Source: Fragum whitleyi
Lineage: Eukaryota; Mollusca; Bivalvia; Cardiida; Cardiidae
Length of the DNA stretch: 64,000 nt
Reading direction: 5' to 3'
Assembly (NCBI GenBank): GCA_948146395.1
Contig: OX411551.1
Location: 51,022,997-51,086,996 of the forward strand
Positions 47,665-60,682 of the stretch are shown here, one piece after another. The notes under the pieces are model-generated. The model ran no database searches. It saw nothing but the letters and a program-made list of their open reading frames with translations, and was not told the origin of the DNA. Positions within the stretch are counted from its first letter, which is position 1; every line of letters begins with the position of its first letter. The translations under genes were made by a program, and so were the position numbers.

Positions 47665-49073
47665 GGAAGTGGCTAGCCGTACGGGTCCGTACGGCTAGTC
47701 TGGTAGGCTAAACGTACGGACCCGTACGGCTAGCCAGTCCTCACTGGACAGGCCAGCCGTACGGGAGTTTTTGAACCAATCAGAATACAGAACGGGAATG
47801 AATAATTAATGTTATGTTTCTTTTCGCATACTTCGATATTTTCCGTTCTGTCTGTATGTGGCATAAAAGAATATAAAATATATATAGTGCAAAAGTTTAA
47901 GTCTATTACTGGACGACAAAAGCTTAATATGTCTCCCTTGATAAGGAAATTATTCACTTGGCAATCAAATTGTCGCAATGTCGCATTGAACACAGACCCT
48001 GAGTCCCTGCATTGAATAAATCTTAAAATACGATCTTCTACAAAACTCTTATTACCGGAGATTTACAATGTTATTATTTTTGTGGGAAAAGGCTAGAAGG
48101 AAATTTGAATTTTCGTTGTCGTTGGAACATTACAGAAATTACACATTTAAAATGACATTTTGTTTGAAGTTTAAAATCGAAATGCGTAAAAATTCAAATA
48201 ACCAAAATCTGCAAGTCGGAAAAGCAATTCAGAGCCTGTAACACTGTGTTAATGGGGAAAACTAAACGTCTGAGCATGTTTAAGTGTGAATTTCTTTAAA
48301 TGAAATTGATACGACAATCTTCAAATTAGGAAATAGAATGAATGCTTATTTTTTCACCTTAACTTTCTAGCGCCCGTCTCTATATTAAATCGGAAAACTT
48401 CCGTAACACGTTGAAATGTTTCCGGGCACGTTTACAGGTTAACGTCCGTTCTATAACATTTAGTGACATAAGTAAATCATATTACAAGTTATCAACACGT
48501 TTGCACATCGGACAAGATTTTCAACAAAAATGACAAACCGGTATGTCTAATATTGAGGTAAAAAAATTCTGCCATTGGCCTCTAATTAATAACAATTAAT
48601 TGCCGATTGGGCTTTCAAAATCATGAAATAATGTTTGTTTCATTCCAAAACGGCGTGAAAAACAAACTCGGGAAACGTGACATTAAATACAATAGTTGAT
48701 TGGATCGATGATTGCTAAAAACATAGATAACAGACCATTATACCATCATAAATTTTGTTGTTACAAGCACTTACTAACTAGTGATTTATGATTATCTTTC
48801 TTTTTTCTAAACGCGTACTAAAAGATGGGCAATACAGATAATCATTGAACAATCGATAGGTGAATCCAAATATGGTATTTAATCGGAAATCAAATACAGT
48901 ATTGGGATTGGTTGAAAAAGTCCCGTACTGCTAGCCTACCCAGTGAGGACTAGACTGGGCTTCACACATAAGTCGACAGTAGAACCAGTCTAAGTGAGGA
49001 CACGCTAGCCGTACGGGTCCGTACGTTTAGCCTACAAGACTAGTCGTACGGACCCGTACGGCTAGCCACTTCC
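47665..49073. mobile_element. non-autonomous element with long TIRs of CGTACGG palindromes, 9-bp TSD (MULE-like)
   Basis: Both ends begin GGAAGTGGCTAGCCGTACGG and carry two palindromes of the form CCGTACGGGTCCGTACGG, then GTCCTCACT, then CCGTACGGGA and AACCAATC further in. The arms correspond for about 140 bases, with an extra block of roughly 40 bases on the right. TTTTTAAAA flanks both sides (47656-47664, 49074-49082). Long TIRs with 9-bp TSD fit Mutator-like elements. The interior has no transposase frame. Confidence 0.72.
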
Positions 49074-49082
49074 TTTTTAAAA

Positions 49083-51300
49083 ACACAGGTCACACAGAAT
49101 CTCACCAAGAGAGTAGCTCGACATCAAAGCAGGGGGCAGGCTCAGGAAGAAGAAATGATAATTTGTCCCTCGCGGGCTTTTTCAAGTAAAGGACACGTGG
49201 GCCTTGGAACGTGAATGAATGGTTTTAACATTCAGACCAAATTATGCCCTTATGAACCTTGAGCAGTATAGCGTTTTTGGGTGTTGTATAGAATTATCAG
49301 AACAAAATAATGAATTCGTAAGTGGTTCGAGTCTAAAATAATCCTGTCTACTCGGTACGAACCAATTGAACAACAACAACTTGGAAATTCGCAGGTTTGC
49401 GCGCGAAGATAAAAAGATACAATTTCGGTAATCGCATATCTTGGTTACTTGCTTAGTTACTTACTTGGTTACTTGGGACATGAGTCACTCTTTCCTTGAG
49501 GTGTGACTCTCAATCTTCTCTTAAATGAGTTTCCACTTGGTGCGCAGACTGTATTGTCGTCCAAGGAATTCCATGGAGTTATCGGCCGAGTTATCAAGGC
49601 AAAGAACAGTTTTATGACTGAAAACGTGCTATATCATGTAATATTTGTTCACTCTTATTTTATGTACTATATGTTTATATTTGAAATAAGGCACAGCTTC
49701 AATGCTAACACTGCTTATTTAAAACGCCACCAGACATATGGGTGTCCTGTAAAGTTCAAGTATAGTTCAGGAATTTCTTATGTTTTGCTTAAGGGCGTCA
49801 AAACTGGTGTCTCAAGACTATTTCTTGTTTTGTAAAGAAGTTCATTCATATCTTTCTCTGAAGATCATGTTACACAGGCACCAAAATTAAACAAAATTAA
49901 CCCTTTTCTATGAATAAATTCTTAAATGCAACTGCTGTTTGATGAGGCTACTCAGTGTTCCCAAAAACCCTCAAATGGGGGTGATTTACCCCCAAATTGA
50001 AGCTTGTACCCCCTATTTTTGCAAGCAGCCTTCTTTGTCTCATAAATAGGAGAGTTGATTGTTATTGTTTACATTGAGAATTTCCCGCGCATACGCATTA
50101 CTGGTAGGCAGAAAGAGTCAGATCTCTATGCGAGCAGACGATTAAAACTGGTTCAAAACCTACCGTTCATTTAAATTTAAGATTAAAAGAAAATTAGATA
50201 TTTGTACGAATGTTTTCCGTTAATGATCAATTGATATTTATAGAATCTCTTAAGTAATAGCCCTTTATAAGCTTCCCGAGATAAGACTATTTCGTCCGAC
50301 TTATTGAACGAAGTTGCCATCGACGATAGATTTTTTAGCTATTTAGAATTAGTTTTTTTGTCTCTTTAAATAAAGTATTTGTTTAGAAAGATTGTAACCT
50401 AGAGTCTTTGAATAAACATGGCCTAGGGTCTGTCTTATATAGACGCTGGAGTTGCGCAAATTTGCTCGAGGGACTCTTAAACACGTGTCCGTGGTTTAGC
50501 GCAAATATTCTTCCTTTGTAAACTTGGTGTTTTCTTTTTTGTCAATTTTCGCGTCATTCATGAAGAAAGTTGAAAATTATGTGTGAAACATAGTAAGTGT
50601 TTAGGTTTTCAAACATTTGTAACTCAGTCTATAGCACTCATGAAAGTTCTGACAAAGCTGTAGTTGCACCGTTTCTGTAAACAAACCCAGAAATAGTTAC
50701 ATTTTAAGATTTTTATAGAAAATTGGATGAAAATGGCGGTGGATGAAGGATTTCTATAAATGGGGTACTAATGTACAATAAAGGGAGAGAAGATTCGTTT
50801 TCCTAGTATTATAAAGTTTCGTTTGATTTTCTGTGTAAAAATGAAACAACTAGGCTAAAGATTTTTTGCCTCCGCCACTTTAACAAATAAACTTTCCTTA
50901 CCGCTTTCCATAACGTAATGAATTTGTATGACATGAACTAAATACAAAAGTGTGACTCCGATTAATCGGTTCACGGCGTCAAGTAGAATAAAACTTCGTA
51001 ACTACAGCCGATCGAGATCTGTTGTATCCGTATTCGCGCCGTTTTCAAGGGTAAAATCAGACCAAATGGTCATACGTGTTGAATGTTATTGGGGAAAACG
51101 TAAGATGAATAAGTAAAATTCATTAACCCTTTCCAATAAAGTAATTTTACCGAGTTTAAGATGACTCGGGTTAAACAACGTTTGCGGAAAAAGTGCCTTG
51201 TAATTATAATTCTTTCACTCGCCAGAACTTCAGAACTTTCTACTTATTTTTCCTCACATTCATTTTATATTTTTGTTTGAAATGTAGTTAAAGTCGTCGT
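49083..51300. other. non-coding stretch with one unexplained open frame
   Basis: A 110-codon frame at 49503-49835 has no recognised domain. Short TTACTTGGTTACTT repeats lie at about 49444-49478. TTAACCCTTTTC near 49898 and TTAACCCTTTCC near 51124 resemble the end of the TTAA-flanked element that follows. Confidence 0.3.
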
Positions 51301-52986
51301 TAACCCTTTCCCAAACAGGAAGGTAGACTAAAGGGTTACCTAGACTGAACAGTCACCTGGGTAAACCAATAACCAATACCAAATAAGGAATTTCCAATAT
51401 CCAGACACTATCTGAACAGGCTATTATTGGATTTTCAAAATTTCTTGACATTTTTTACACATGTGTTAAAAAATGTAAAATTTGACCTTTTATTTCAAAT
51501 CTCACATTTTCATGATCTATAAAAATATTTTTGTGGAAAAGATGAGCTTTCACATGGTGTAATTCTTTTTATTGTGCTATTGCAACTTTAGGAGCTATTA
51601 GAAGTTGAACTTGATGCTTAATTTTCCCATTATTTTTTTCTCCTATTTTACCATTAAATTAATTAAGGTCTATTCTTCTAAATGGAGCAACAAAGCTTGA
51701 ATATCAGAAACACAATTCTTTTATTAAATGATGTCTTTGGAAGAATTAATTTTCAATAAAATGGTATAATTTTTATAACATTTGATGGTGAAATTAAGAA
51801 GTAAAACTGATTTTAACATACATGATTGTGTCTATACATTTTATATTTCTTCAACATTTCCTATTTCTTCCTTTTTTTATTTACTTATTTATCAAAATAT
51901 ATTTCATGGTGTGTAATATAAAAAAACAACTCTCTTTTTGTGAAGGAAAGGCACATTTATGTAAATTGGCACACAAGTTTTTTGTTTGTTTGTTTGTTTT
52001 TTCATTATAAAATAATAGGCAAACATTTCAAAATCAAAATACCAGTCAATGATGAAAGCAAGATTTTGAAATGAATGGGCAGACTTAGGTTGGAAAGCAA
52101 TGAGAGGAAAGGAGAAAGAGCCGATTTATCCAAACCATGTCTTGCTAAGCCTTTCACAACAAAGAGAACTTTGGAAAAGATTCAGGGAGAGAGAAAATGT
52201 TAAAATCAGCATTTTGTCATTTTCTCCCTGTTTTCTTCAAAGGGAAGTTTTATTTTATCATTTTTGTAATGTATTCAAATTTTCTTTAAATTTTCCTACA
52301 CTGGTCATGGGCTAAATAATGTGAAATTGCCGATAGAAATTGTTGTTGTTGTTGTTTTTAATTATCATTACTGATTAGCGATCTTATAATGACAATCTAC
52401 ATTGTTATTACATATTTTCAAAATCATTTCAAGTCTATTTTTAAACTCGAGAAAATCGTCGATATACAGCTTAGCATCAGTCGACGATCAAAATCGCGTA
52501 ACTACAACTTAAATCATCTGAAGTAACGGTAGTTTAGCAGTCCATCCAAGAAATCTCAATACAAGATTTCTATCACCGCGATTCTGCAAACTTATTTTAT
52601 TTCAAGTCCGTACTTGACAAAATATTATCAAAAGAATGAAGAATATCGTATTTTTTGCCTTTATTATTTCATAACTAGACCCAAGAAATATCTTTTGTTT
52701 ACTAATCACCCATGACAACGTAAATTTAAAAACTTTGTTGTTATCGCTCTCGCTATACACCGAGAAATTGCGATTATGCAAAAACCGAAATATTTGCCCC
52801 TACAATTTTCGTTCTTTTTTCGGACCCGAGAATTAACGGAGAAAAGATTGCGGACGTAAAGAAGCTCTATTTCGTCCAACTGTTTACGCGAAGAAACATT
52901 TTTATTTGCGCTTAAGATTAAGATTGCAATGTTTCAGTCTCTTTACATATCGCATAGAAAAAGCAAGTCAAACATACCCTCGGAGG

Positions 52987-53166
52987 CTAAAACTGCCGAT
53001 GCCACTCGGGATCTGCCTGAGACAGCGGCTCGTCAATCGCAGAATCGGAACATTCTACAGATGAAAATCCAGAAAATTCTGAAATGTTTGTGTCAGAATC
53101 AAATCTGAGCACAGGCTCTCCAGACTCTGAACTATGCAAAGACTAGTAAGACTCGTAACCAGACAT
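52987..53166 (-). pseudogene. acidic N-terminal remnant, perhaps of the piggyBac-like transposase
   Basis: From ATG at 53166 the minus strand reads MSGYESY, a stop, then SLHSSESGEPVLRFDSDTNI and further acidic/Ser-rich residues ending PEWHRQF before TAG. Acidic Ser-rich starts are common in piggyBac transposases, but no catalytic region is present. The in-frame stop at codon 8 argues against a live gene. Low certainty. Confidence 0.3.
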
Positions 53167-54986
53167 GGTTTACAAGTAGATTAAATCTATTCATAGCGAT
53201 TTCGAAGTATAAAGAGATGCTTATAAGCGAATGTTCTCAAACAAACTGAAAGACAAGCATAATTTTCGAAAAATAATCGAATATTTCCACTTTCTTTTAA
53301 TAGGTAAATTATGCTTATTAAAATTTTATTCCATTTTAATTGACTGACCAGTTTAATTTTTTGACCAATCTCGTGTGTTGTTGTCGAGTGGCTTATCAGT
53401 CTCCCATAATCCATACGCCGATATTATGTAACATTATGTAACGACGCAGCTGGGCACCCGATTAGAACAATAGATATCGATAATTGGGTCCATATAGCAT
53501 GTTATCAAAGGCTTCCGAAGAAAACTTCAATCAGGGGGCAATAAATCAAATCAAGCTGATAAGCGTAAAGCTTATATACAGTGGACAGCTTCTGATCGCA
53601 TCTTATTTACCCTTCCTTTTGATTTTTGAAAAAAACAAAAACTATAAATCTTTTATTACGAAGGTATTATGATCATTCCTTTCTGAAACATAGGCCTATT
53701 GAAATCGTCAAAATATTACGGGTTGAGCGAAAAATGCATCTTGAAGGCTTTTTACAGAAGAATTTTCAAAATATTTAGATACGACGCCTAGATTTACATG
53801 CCAGTTTTCCTTTACTTTATCGAGCCTGTTTTGAAATTATAAATCGCCATATTGTCAAATTTATTTTGAACTTGGGAACTTTTAGCACGGGAGTATTTTG
53901 AAAAGAATTTTCTGTGAATCTTGTGCAGATTCTCAAATCCTGTCGAGTTTTTGTCTAGCTAGGGAGGAGTCTTCTACATCGTAGTCGTACTGTCATTTTG
54001 TAATGAAAGATAGAGAAAAAAGAATGAAAAGGTGTAGCCTACACATGAAGAAATTATTTGACAAATGCATGTACTTTCAAAACCCTAAGAATACGAAATA
54101 ACCATTGTGAAAAGTGCGAAAAATAGAAATCAATATAGATCTGTTTGTTTCATTCACGATGAGATTATTTCAAATGAAAGAGAAAAGTGAAGATGGAAGC
54201 TCGATCTAGGCCTACACCGTTTGAAATTCGGATAAATAAACAATTTAGCATTAATATTGTAAATTTGTATCACTTAGTATGAAAGATCAGCAAGTCTCGT
54301 GCATTCGGTCTGACGAGCGGTGAAAATGCTTTTGGCTCGCACAATGGCTAATATTTCACGGTGTTGAAATGGGTTTGTGTATTGTTCGGGAAAGGGAAAA
54401 ATTGTCTCTCGAATCATCATGTGATTAGTCAGACATTTTTTTTTTTTTTTTTTTTGTACTTGGAAAATGAAAATATAAGAATTCAATTTCGCGATTATTT
54501 GAAATTAACAGGTGTCCGATTGACAATTCTCTATTGAAAAGAAAGGGGAAATATTGGATAGAGATAGCGCGACGAATCTGCCGAGTCGCGTAAAGGGTAA
54601 TAAAACATGTGGCATACACACAAAAGAGTTTTACCCGACAAAATTAACACATCACATAGACACGGATTTTCGTCTGCTACTGGTAAGAAATATGTCAAAT
54701 TCACCAATTTTCCATTTCAACTTTAATTTGCATGTTGAAAATCATAATATCTAAATTCAACTTAGAAATTTACAAGCTCGAATTCGATGTTTTCTCTATG
54801 AAAGTAAATGGCGCTTAATTTATGACCCCACTCGTCTTTAACTCAAAATTACTCATTTTTCTGAAGAACAAAGCTATCGATTTTTTTTCGGAATATTAAA
54901 GTTAACTTAACATACTTACTGATTTGTTAATCGTTTATAAATTTTTTATTTTGAGAATCGCCGATTTTTGACATGAAAAAACACCC

Positions 54987-55112
54987 ACGTCAAAACCCGG
55001 TCTTGTTCAAATACGGCGACCACGTGAAAACCCGGCCTTGTTCAGATAAAGGTAACACTTCAAAACCCGGTCTTGTTCAGATAACGTAGACACGTGAAAA
55101 CCCGGTCTTGTT
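54987..55112. repeat. minisatellite, four units of 34-36 bp
   Basis: The unit is built on ACGTGAAAACCCGGTCTTGT. The word AAAACCCGG recurs at 54992, 55026, 55062 and 55098. It lies just inside the right TIR of the piggyBac-like element and may be a subterminal repeat. Confidence 0.65.
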
Positions 55113-55126
55113 TGGGAAAGGGTTAA

Positions 55127-57131
55127 GCAACAGAACATCGCAAATCCATTTTAATCAGGCTGCATTGCGATGTTTCGTTCGCCACCAACGCTTTCAATTT
55201 CAAGATTATTTTTTGTCGTCTGGTCGGGGTAAAAAACGAAGATTTACAAAGGACGATCACAATATTTCATCTTTAACAAATAAAAAAATTACGTATGCTT
55301 CAATTTCTTTCCTACCCGTTAAAATTCGAATTTTACCCTCTTATTATTCATTGGAAACTACTTAGAGCAAAATAGAAAAATGGTTCGGAGTACATTTTGG
55401 ATTTGGCGGCTTCCATTTCCCGCTGAAGCAAACGCTGCGTTTCAGATATGCAGTAGGCCTAACTTATATGTGATTAAAAATTATCCCGGCCTTTTTTTCA
55501 AATTTGAGGAAGAACTATTTGTGTAAACAGCTTGTTCAATACACGGAAGATCGATCTACTAAATGAACGCGGCTCAGAATTGAAAAATCATGTGGGCCTT
55601 ATTTTTCGCCGCTGAAATGGAATCTCAAATGAAATATTTTATCAAAAGCTTGATTTAATCTATGACTGATAAGGCATTAAAAGATTTGTGTCAAATGAAA
55701 CTTCACACTTAATGAATGGATAAAGGTTTTGCCCAGATGAAAGCAATCAATCAGTGGCGTGTGTATCGTCACGGCCAGATCAATTAAAATTTGGCACGTG
55801 TTATAGAAGTTTGTCTTTATGACACATGCAAGTGTGTGATTAGCGGCTACTGTTTTATGACATGGGCAATATCGGTAAGCCCATGCGGTTAAGGTCAGAT
55901 GAAAGAGATTCCGCGGCCGTGTAGTATGGATTATTGCGTTAGTAATAGCGAACTTTATGACACATGTTTGTGTTAATAGCGGCTAATATTTTTATGTCGC
56001 ATAATGAAAATTCTCTGATAGGATTTTACAATCTAACTAGAACAGCTGTTAAGTCGGTAGATCGTGTGTTTTGCGACATTCGTTTATTATCTTAAATTAA
56101 CCAATTTTCTAAATGTGCGGGGGACTTTTTACGGAAGAAAATCGGTTTTCAACAGTAGGTGGTGTTCTCAAAATTTACAGAGTAAACTAATAATTGGATT
56201 AATAATTTTAAGGCAAATTAGGGAAAAGGGTCATAAAAACCTTTCCGGCCAATTTTTGAAATTTCTGTGACAGGATGAATAACGGAAAAGGGATAAAGAA
56301 ATATCGGCATTGAAACTCTAATCAGCTCAGTATAGGTAAGATATACTATATTTCGTTTATGAGTCAACAAAAAACGTAAATACAGCTTAATTCATGTCGA
56401 ATGCGCGATATGTCAGTTGCTCAACAGCGATTTCTTTGCATTCATTTGCATTTCTGGGTGGTAATCTTTCGACGAGAAATATTCTTTTCACAGACAATGT
56501 CATGTGATGACAACTGCATAATCAAAAGGTTGGATGATTTATCTAAATTTTGATACCTTTGTCAACAGGGAATAATCATTAGAAATGTACAATCCAATAA
56601 CTTGAATATTGGATATTTTACTATTTGTGTATGCAACTGGTAGATCTTTCTGCATACAGCGATTACTCGGATGTAAACATCATGTGACCTGTGACGTCAC
56701 CCGTCAACTCATGTATATAGAGGGGGTACATGCATGCTGTTAAATACCTGTTTTTACCCCCAGATTGAATCAGCAGTGGGAACACCGCTACTTTACTTCA
56801 AGATAAAGTAAGCTACATACTATTAACCTAACATTTTAGTCCAAATTGAACTCCATTTCGACATCCGAAAAGTCCATTTTGCACTCGGTGCTATTCTATG
56901 GCCATTATCATGAAGGAACCTATCATGAATGTGTATTCTATTTTTGTCAGAAAATTATCTTATGAATGTATTGAAATATCGTGATAATATAAAGCCAAGC
57001 TATATGAGATTGATTAGATTGTTTGAAGAAATCTGGATTGTTAAATCATTGCTAAGAAAGGAGTCCGTCGAGTTATTTAATCTGGGGCAAATCATTGTCA
57101 GTCTTCCTATGATATCAAAATGCATCTTTTT
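55127..57131. other. non-coding stretch
   Basis: A loose direct repeat (TTTATGACACATG followed by TTAGCGGCTA or ATAGCGGCTA) occurs at about 55818 and 55953. No gene was seen. Confidence 0.35.
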
Positions 57132-60100
57132 AGCTCACCTGAGCACGAAGTGCTCATGGTGAGCTATTGGGATCGTAGAATGTCCGTCGTCCGTCGTCAG
57201 TCGTGCGTCGTGCGTCGTCCACAATTTCTTTAAACATCTTCTCCTCCTAAACCAGTGGGCCAATCTTGATGAAACTTGGCAGGGATGTTCCTTGGGTCAA
57301 GCTCTACCAAAGTTGTTCAAATAAATGAAATCCACCCTTAAGTTTCCCTTTACCCTTAACAAAAAGGGTGAAAATATGAAAATCTTTAAAAATCTTCTTC
57401 TCTGAAACCAGAAGGCAGACAGCTTTCATATTTGGTATGTAGCATCATCTAGTGGACCTCTACCAAGTTTTTTCATATCAAGACCCTGGGGTCATATTTG
57501 GGCTTTGCCCGGGCCCAACCCTTTTTACATAGAATCAAAGAGCGAAAATCTTTAAAAATCTTCTTCTCTGTAACCAGATGGCAGACAGCTTAAATATTTG
57601 GTGTGTAGCATCACCTAGTGGGCCTCTACCAAGTTTGTTCATATCAAGACCCTTGGGTCATATTTGTGCTTTGCAAGGGTGCATCCCTTTATCTCTTATG
57701 AGCACGAAGGGTAAAAAATTGAAAATCTTCAAAAATCTTCTTCTCTGAAACCAGAAGGCAGACAGCTTTCATATTTGGTATGATGTATCATCAAGTGGAC
57801 CTCTACCAAGTTTGTTCATATCAAGACCCTAGAATCATGTTTGGGCTTTGCCCGGGCCCAACCCTTTTTACATAGAATCAAAGAGTGTAAATCTTTAAAA
57901 ATCTACTTCTATGTAACCAGTTGGCAGACAGCTTTAATATTTGGTGTGTAGCATCACCTAGTGGGCCTCTACCAAGTTTGTTCATATCAAGACCCTTGGG
58001 TCATATTTGGGCTTTGCAAGGGTGCATCCCTTTATCTCTTATGAGCACGAAGGGTAAAAAATTGAAAATCTTCAAAAATCTTCTTCTCTGAAACCAGATG
58101 GCAGACAGCTTTCATATTTGGTATGTAGCATCATCTAGTGGACCTCTACCAAGTTTGTTCATATCAAGACCTTAGGATCATATTTGGGCTTCACCCGGGC
58201 ACAATCCTTTTTTAGCTCACCTGAGCACAACGTGCTCAAGTGAGCTATTGTGATCACCTTTTGTCTGGCGTCCGTGCGTCGTGCGTCGTGCGTCGTCCGT
58301 CGTCCGTCGTCCGTCAACAATTTCTTTAAACGACATCTCCTCCTAAACTACTAGGCCAATTTTAACCAAACTTAGCAGAAATGTTCCTTAGGTGGTTCCC
58401 TTTAAGAATTGCTAAAAGAATTGAAATCGGTGAAAAACTCTGGTTGCTATGGCAACCAAAGTTAAAAATTTAAGAAAATCTTTAAAATTCTTCTCCTTCT
58501 GAACCAGCAGCCCTACAGCCTTGAAATTTTGCATGGATGATAAGCTCATAGACCTTTATAAAAATAGCTAAAATCATATCTGTTGGGCCACCAGGTGCAG
58601 AGCACCAGGGGGGAGGGGGTAGTACTTTTGTGAAAATTTTGTAATCTTTAACCTTCTTCTTCTTCTGAACCACAAGTCCTACAGACTTGAAAATTGGCAT
58701 GCAGTATCAGCTCATAGACCTGAATAAAAATAGCTAAAATCTTATTTGTAGGGCCACCAGGTGCGGAGCACCAGGGGGGAGGGGGTAGTACTTTGGTGAA
58801 AATTTTGTTATCTTTAACCTTTTTCTTCTTCTGAACCAGGAGTCCTACAGATTTGAATATTGGCATGGATGATCAGCATATGGACCTTTATAAAAATAGC
58901 TAAAATCATGACTGTAGATTCACCAGGTGCGGAGCACCAAGGGGGAGAGGGTAGTACTTTTGTGAAAATTTTGTAATCCTTAACCTTCTTCTTCTGAACC
59001 ACAAGCCCTACAGACTTGAAAATTGGCATGGAGGATCAGCTCATAGACCTTAATAAAAATAGCTTAAATCATGACTGTAAAGCCACCTGGTGCGGAACAC
59101 CAGGGGGGAGGGGGTAGTACTTTTGTAAAAAATTTGTAACTTTAATCTTCATCTTCTAATGAACCAGGAGCCCTACAGACTTCAATATTGGCATGGATGA
59201 TAAGCATATGGATCTTAAATAAAATAGTTAAAATCATGAATGTAGAGCCACCAGATGCGGAGCATTAGGGGGCAGGGGATAGTACTTTTGATCAACTTTG
59301 AAATCTTTGTGACCTTATTCTTCTCCTGGATCAGGAACCCTACAGACTTGAAAATTGTCATGGGTGATCATTATATTGACATTAATAAAAATAGCTAAAA
59401 TCATGACTGTAGGGTCACCAGGTGCTGAGTGTCTTGGGGAGGGGGTAGTACTTTGGATCATTTTTGAAATCTTTAAACTTCTTCTAATGAGCCAGGAGTC
59501 CTACAGACTTGAAAATTAGCTAAAATCATGATTGTAGAATCACCAGGTGCAGAGCATCTTGGGGGAGGGGGAGTGCTTTGTTGAGAATTTTGAATCCCTA
59601 CAGCCTTTATGTTTGACATGGATTGATCAACTCATTAAAGAAAACTTTAAAAGTCTCAGACTCAGCCTGTATATCTGGCATAGAGCAGAGGGGGGGGGGG
59701 GGGGGAATGATTATTTCAAATGTTATCTGATTGAATAAGTGAAAATCTCTTTTTCTGTGGTTGCATGGACATACCTAGGTAATGAAGCTTTTTTCTCAGG
59801 TGAGCGACCCAGGGCCAACGGCCCTCTTCTACATAGAATCAAAGAGCGTAAATCTTTTAAAATCTTCTTTAATCGAAACCAGAGGGCACACTGCTTTCAT
59901 TTTTGGTATGTAATATCATCTTGTGGGCCCCTACCAAGTTTGTTCATATCAAGACCCTTGGGTCATATTTGGGCTCCACCCTGGCATATCCCTTTCAGCT
60001 CATCTGAGCATGATGGGTGAAAATGGGATAACCTTTAAAAATCTTCTTCTCTGAAACCAGAAGGCAGACAACTTTCATATTTAGAATGTAGCATCATCTT

Positions 60101-60349
60101 ATGGACCTCTTCCAAGTTTGTTCATATCAAGACCCTGGGGTTACTTTTGGGGTCCAGCCGGGTGCATCCCTTTTTACATAGAATCAAAGAGCAAAAAGGC
60201 ATATCTGTCTTGCTCTTCGCTGAAAACGTTCCATGGTATTGATCTTAGGCAATTATCTTCTTTTTGACATCTGCCTATATAATTAATGTGATGTCCAAGG
60301 GGTCATAGAGACTCAGGTGAGCGATCTAGGACCATCTTGGTCCTCTTGT
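57132..60349 (+). mobile_element. tandem-core element A, subfamily II (AGCTCACCTGAGCAC), interrupted by element B
   Basis: The left end is a long hairpin AGCTCACCTGAGCAC-GAA-GTGCTCATGGTGAGCT, then GATCGTAGAATGTCC and a CGTCGTCCGTCGT-rich stretch. Core units of about 150-180 bp each carry CTTCTTCTCTGAAACCAGA, TTTGGTATGTAGCATCA, CTCTACCAAGTTTGTTCATA and ACCCTTTTTACATAG. The right part has GGCATATCTGTCTTGCTCTT, then CTCAGGTGAGCGA, then the hairpin AGGACCA-TCTT-GGTCCT followed by CTTGT. Element B interrupts it at 58213. Confidence 0.8.
58213..59830 (+). mobile_element. tandem-core element B, nested in element A
   Basis: It starts AGCTCACCTGAGCAC with a diverged hairpin and a CGTGCGTCGT-rich stretch. 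The core has about seven units of 166 bp (word ACCAGGTGC near 58590, 58756 and 58922). It ends CTCAGGTGAGCGACC, hairpin AGGGCCAACGGCCCT, CTTCT. Element A sequence stops at a T-run before it and resumes at ACATAGAATC after it. The three similar minus frames at 58482, 58648 and 58814 are repeats of one unit, not genes. A G-run lies near 59690-59705. Confidence 0.8.
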
Positions 60350-60352
60350 TTT

Positions 60353-60680
60353 AATTTCTTGTTGTAATAAATGAAATCATCTATAAAACATTCAATTGTC
60401 TCATAAAAAGTAGAACTTTTTTTAATCATGAAATGACTAGCTGCATTGTCAACAAGAAGGATGACACTGCGTCCAGCCAATCTCGTCTGTCGAAGTCTTT
60501 CAACCAATTGGTGAATTGGTCAGCAGTCATCCAGGCCTTTTTGCTTGGTCGGTTATGGGTTTACAGTCAAAACAGCCCAAAGTCAAAACGGCCCCTAATT
60601 TGGTCAAAACGGCCCAAACCAGTTTTGACAATTGGTCAAAACGGCCCAAACAATAATTTTGCATTATTTTCAAATGCCTT
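60353..60680 (-). pseudogene. pogo/Tigger-type DDE transposase fragment and CGGCCC repeats
   Basis: On the minus strand about 60552-60435 reads KKAWMTADQFTNWLKDFDRR, then shifts frame by one, then RLAGRSVILLVDNAASH. The pattern W-T-x-x-x-F-x-x-W-L followed by LLxDNxxSH is that of pogo/Tigger/jerky transposases; the Asp of VDN is the second catalytic acid. The remainder of the enzyme is absent. At 60560-60652 (plus strand) AGTCAAAACGGCCC or a close form occurs four times. Confidence 0.65.
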
Positions 60681-60682
60681 TT

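Larger units (their letters stand above)
51305..55122. mobile_element. piggyBac-like element, TTAA-flanked, no intact transposase
   Basis: CCCTTTCCCAAACA starts at 51305 and its exact inverse TGTTTGGGAAAGGG ends at 55122. TTAA flanks both (51301-51304, 55123-55126). TTAA duplication and a CCCTTT start are the classical piggyBac signature. Size is 3.8 kb. Only a short acidic scrap (52987-53166, minus) could be coding residue. Long stretches show nothing else. Confidence 0.6.

Noticed and set aside
58482..59029. Three similar minus-strand frames of 71-72 codons
   Set aside because: They are spaced 166 bp apart and are the same tandem unit read three times.
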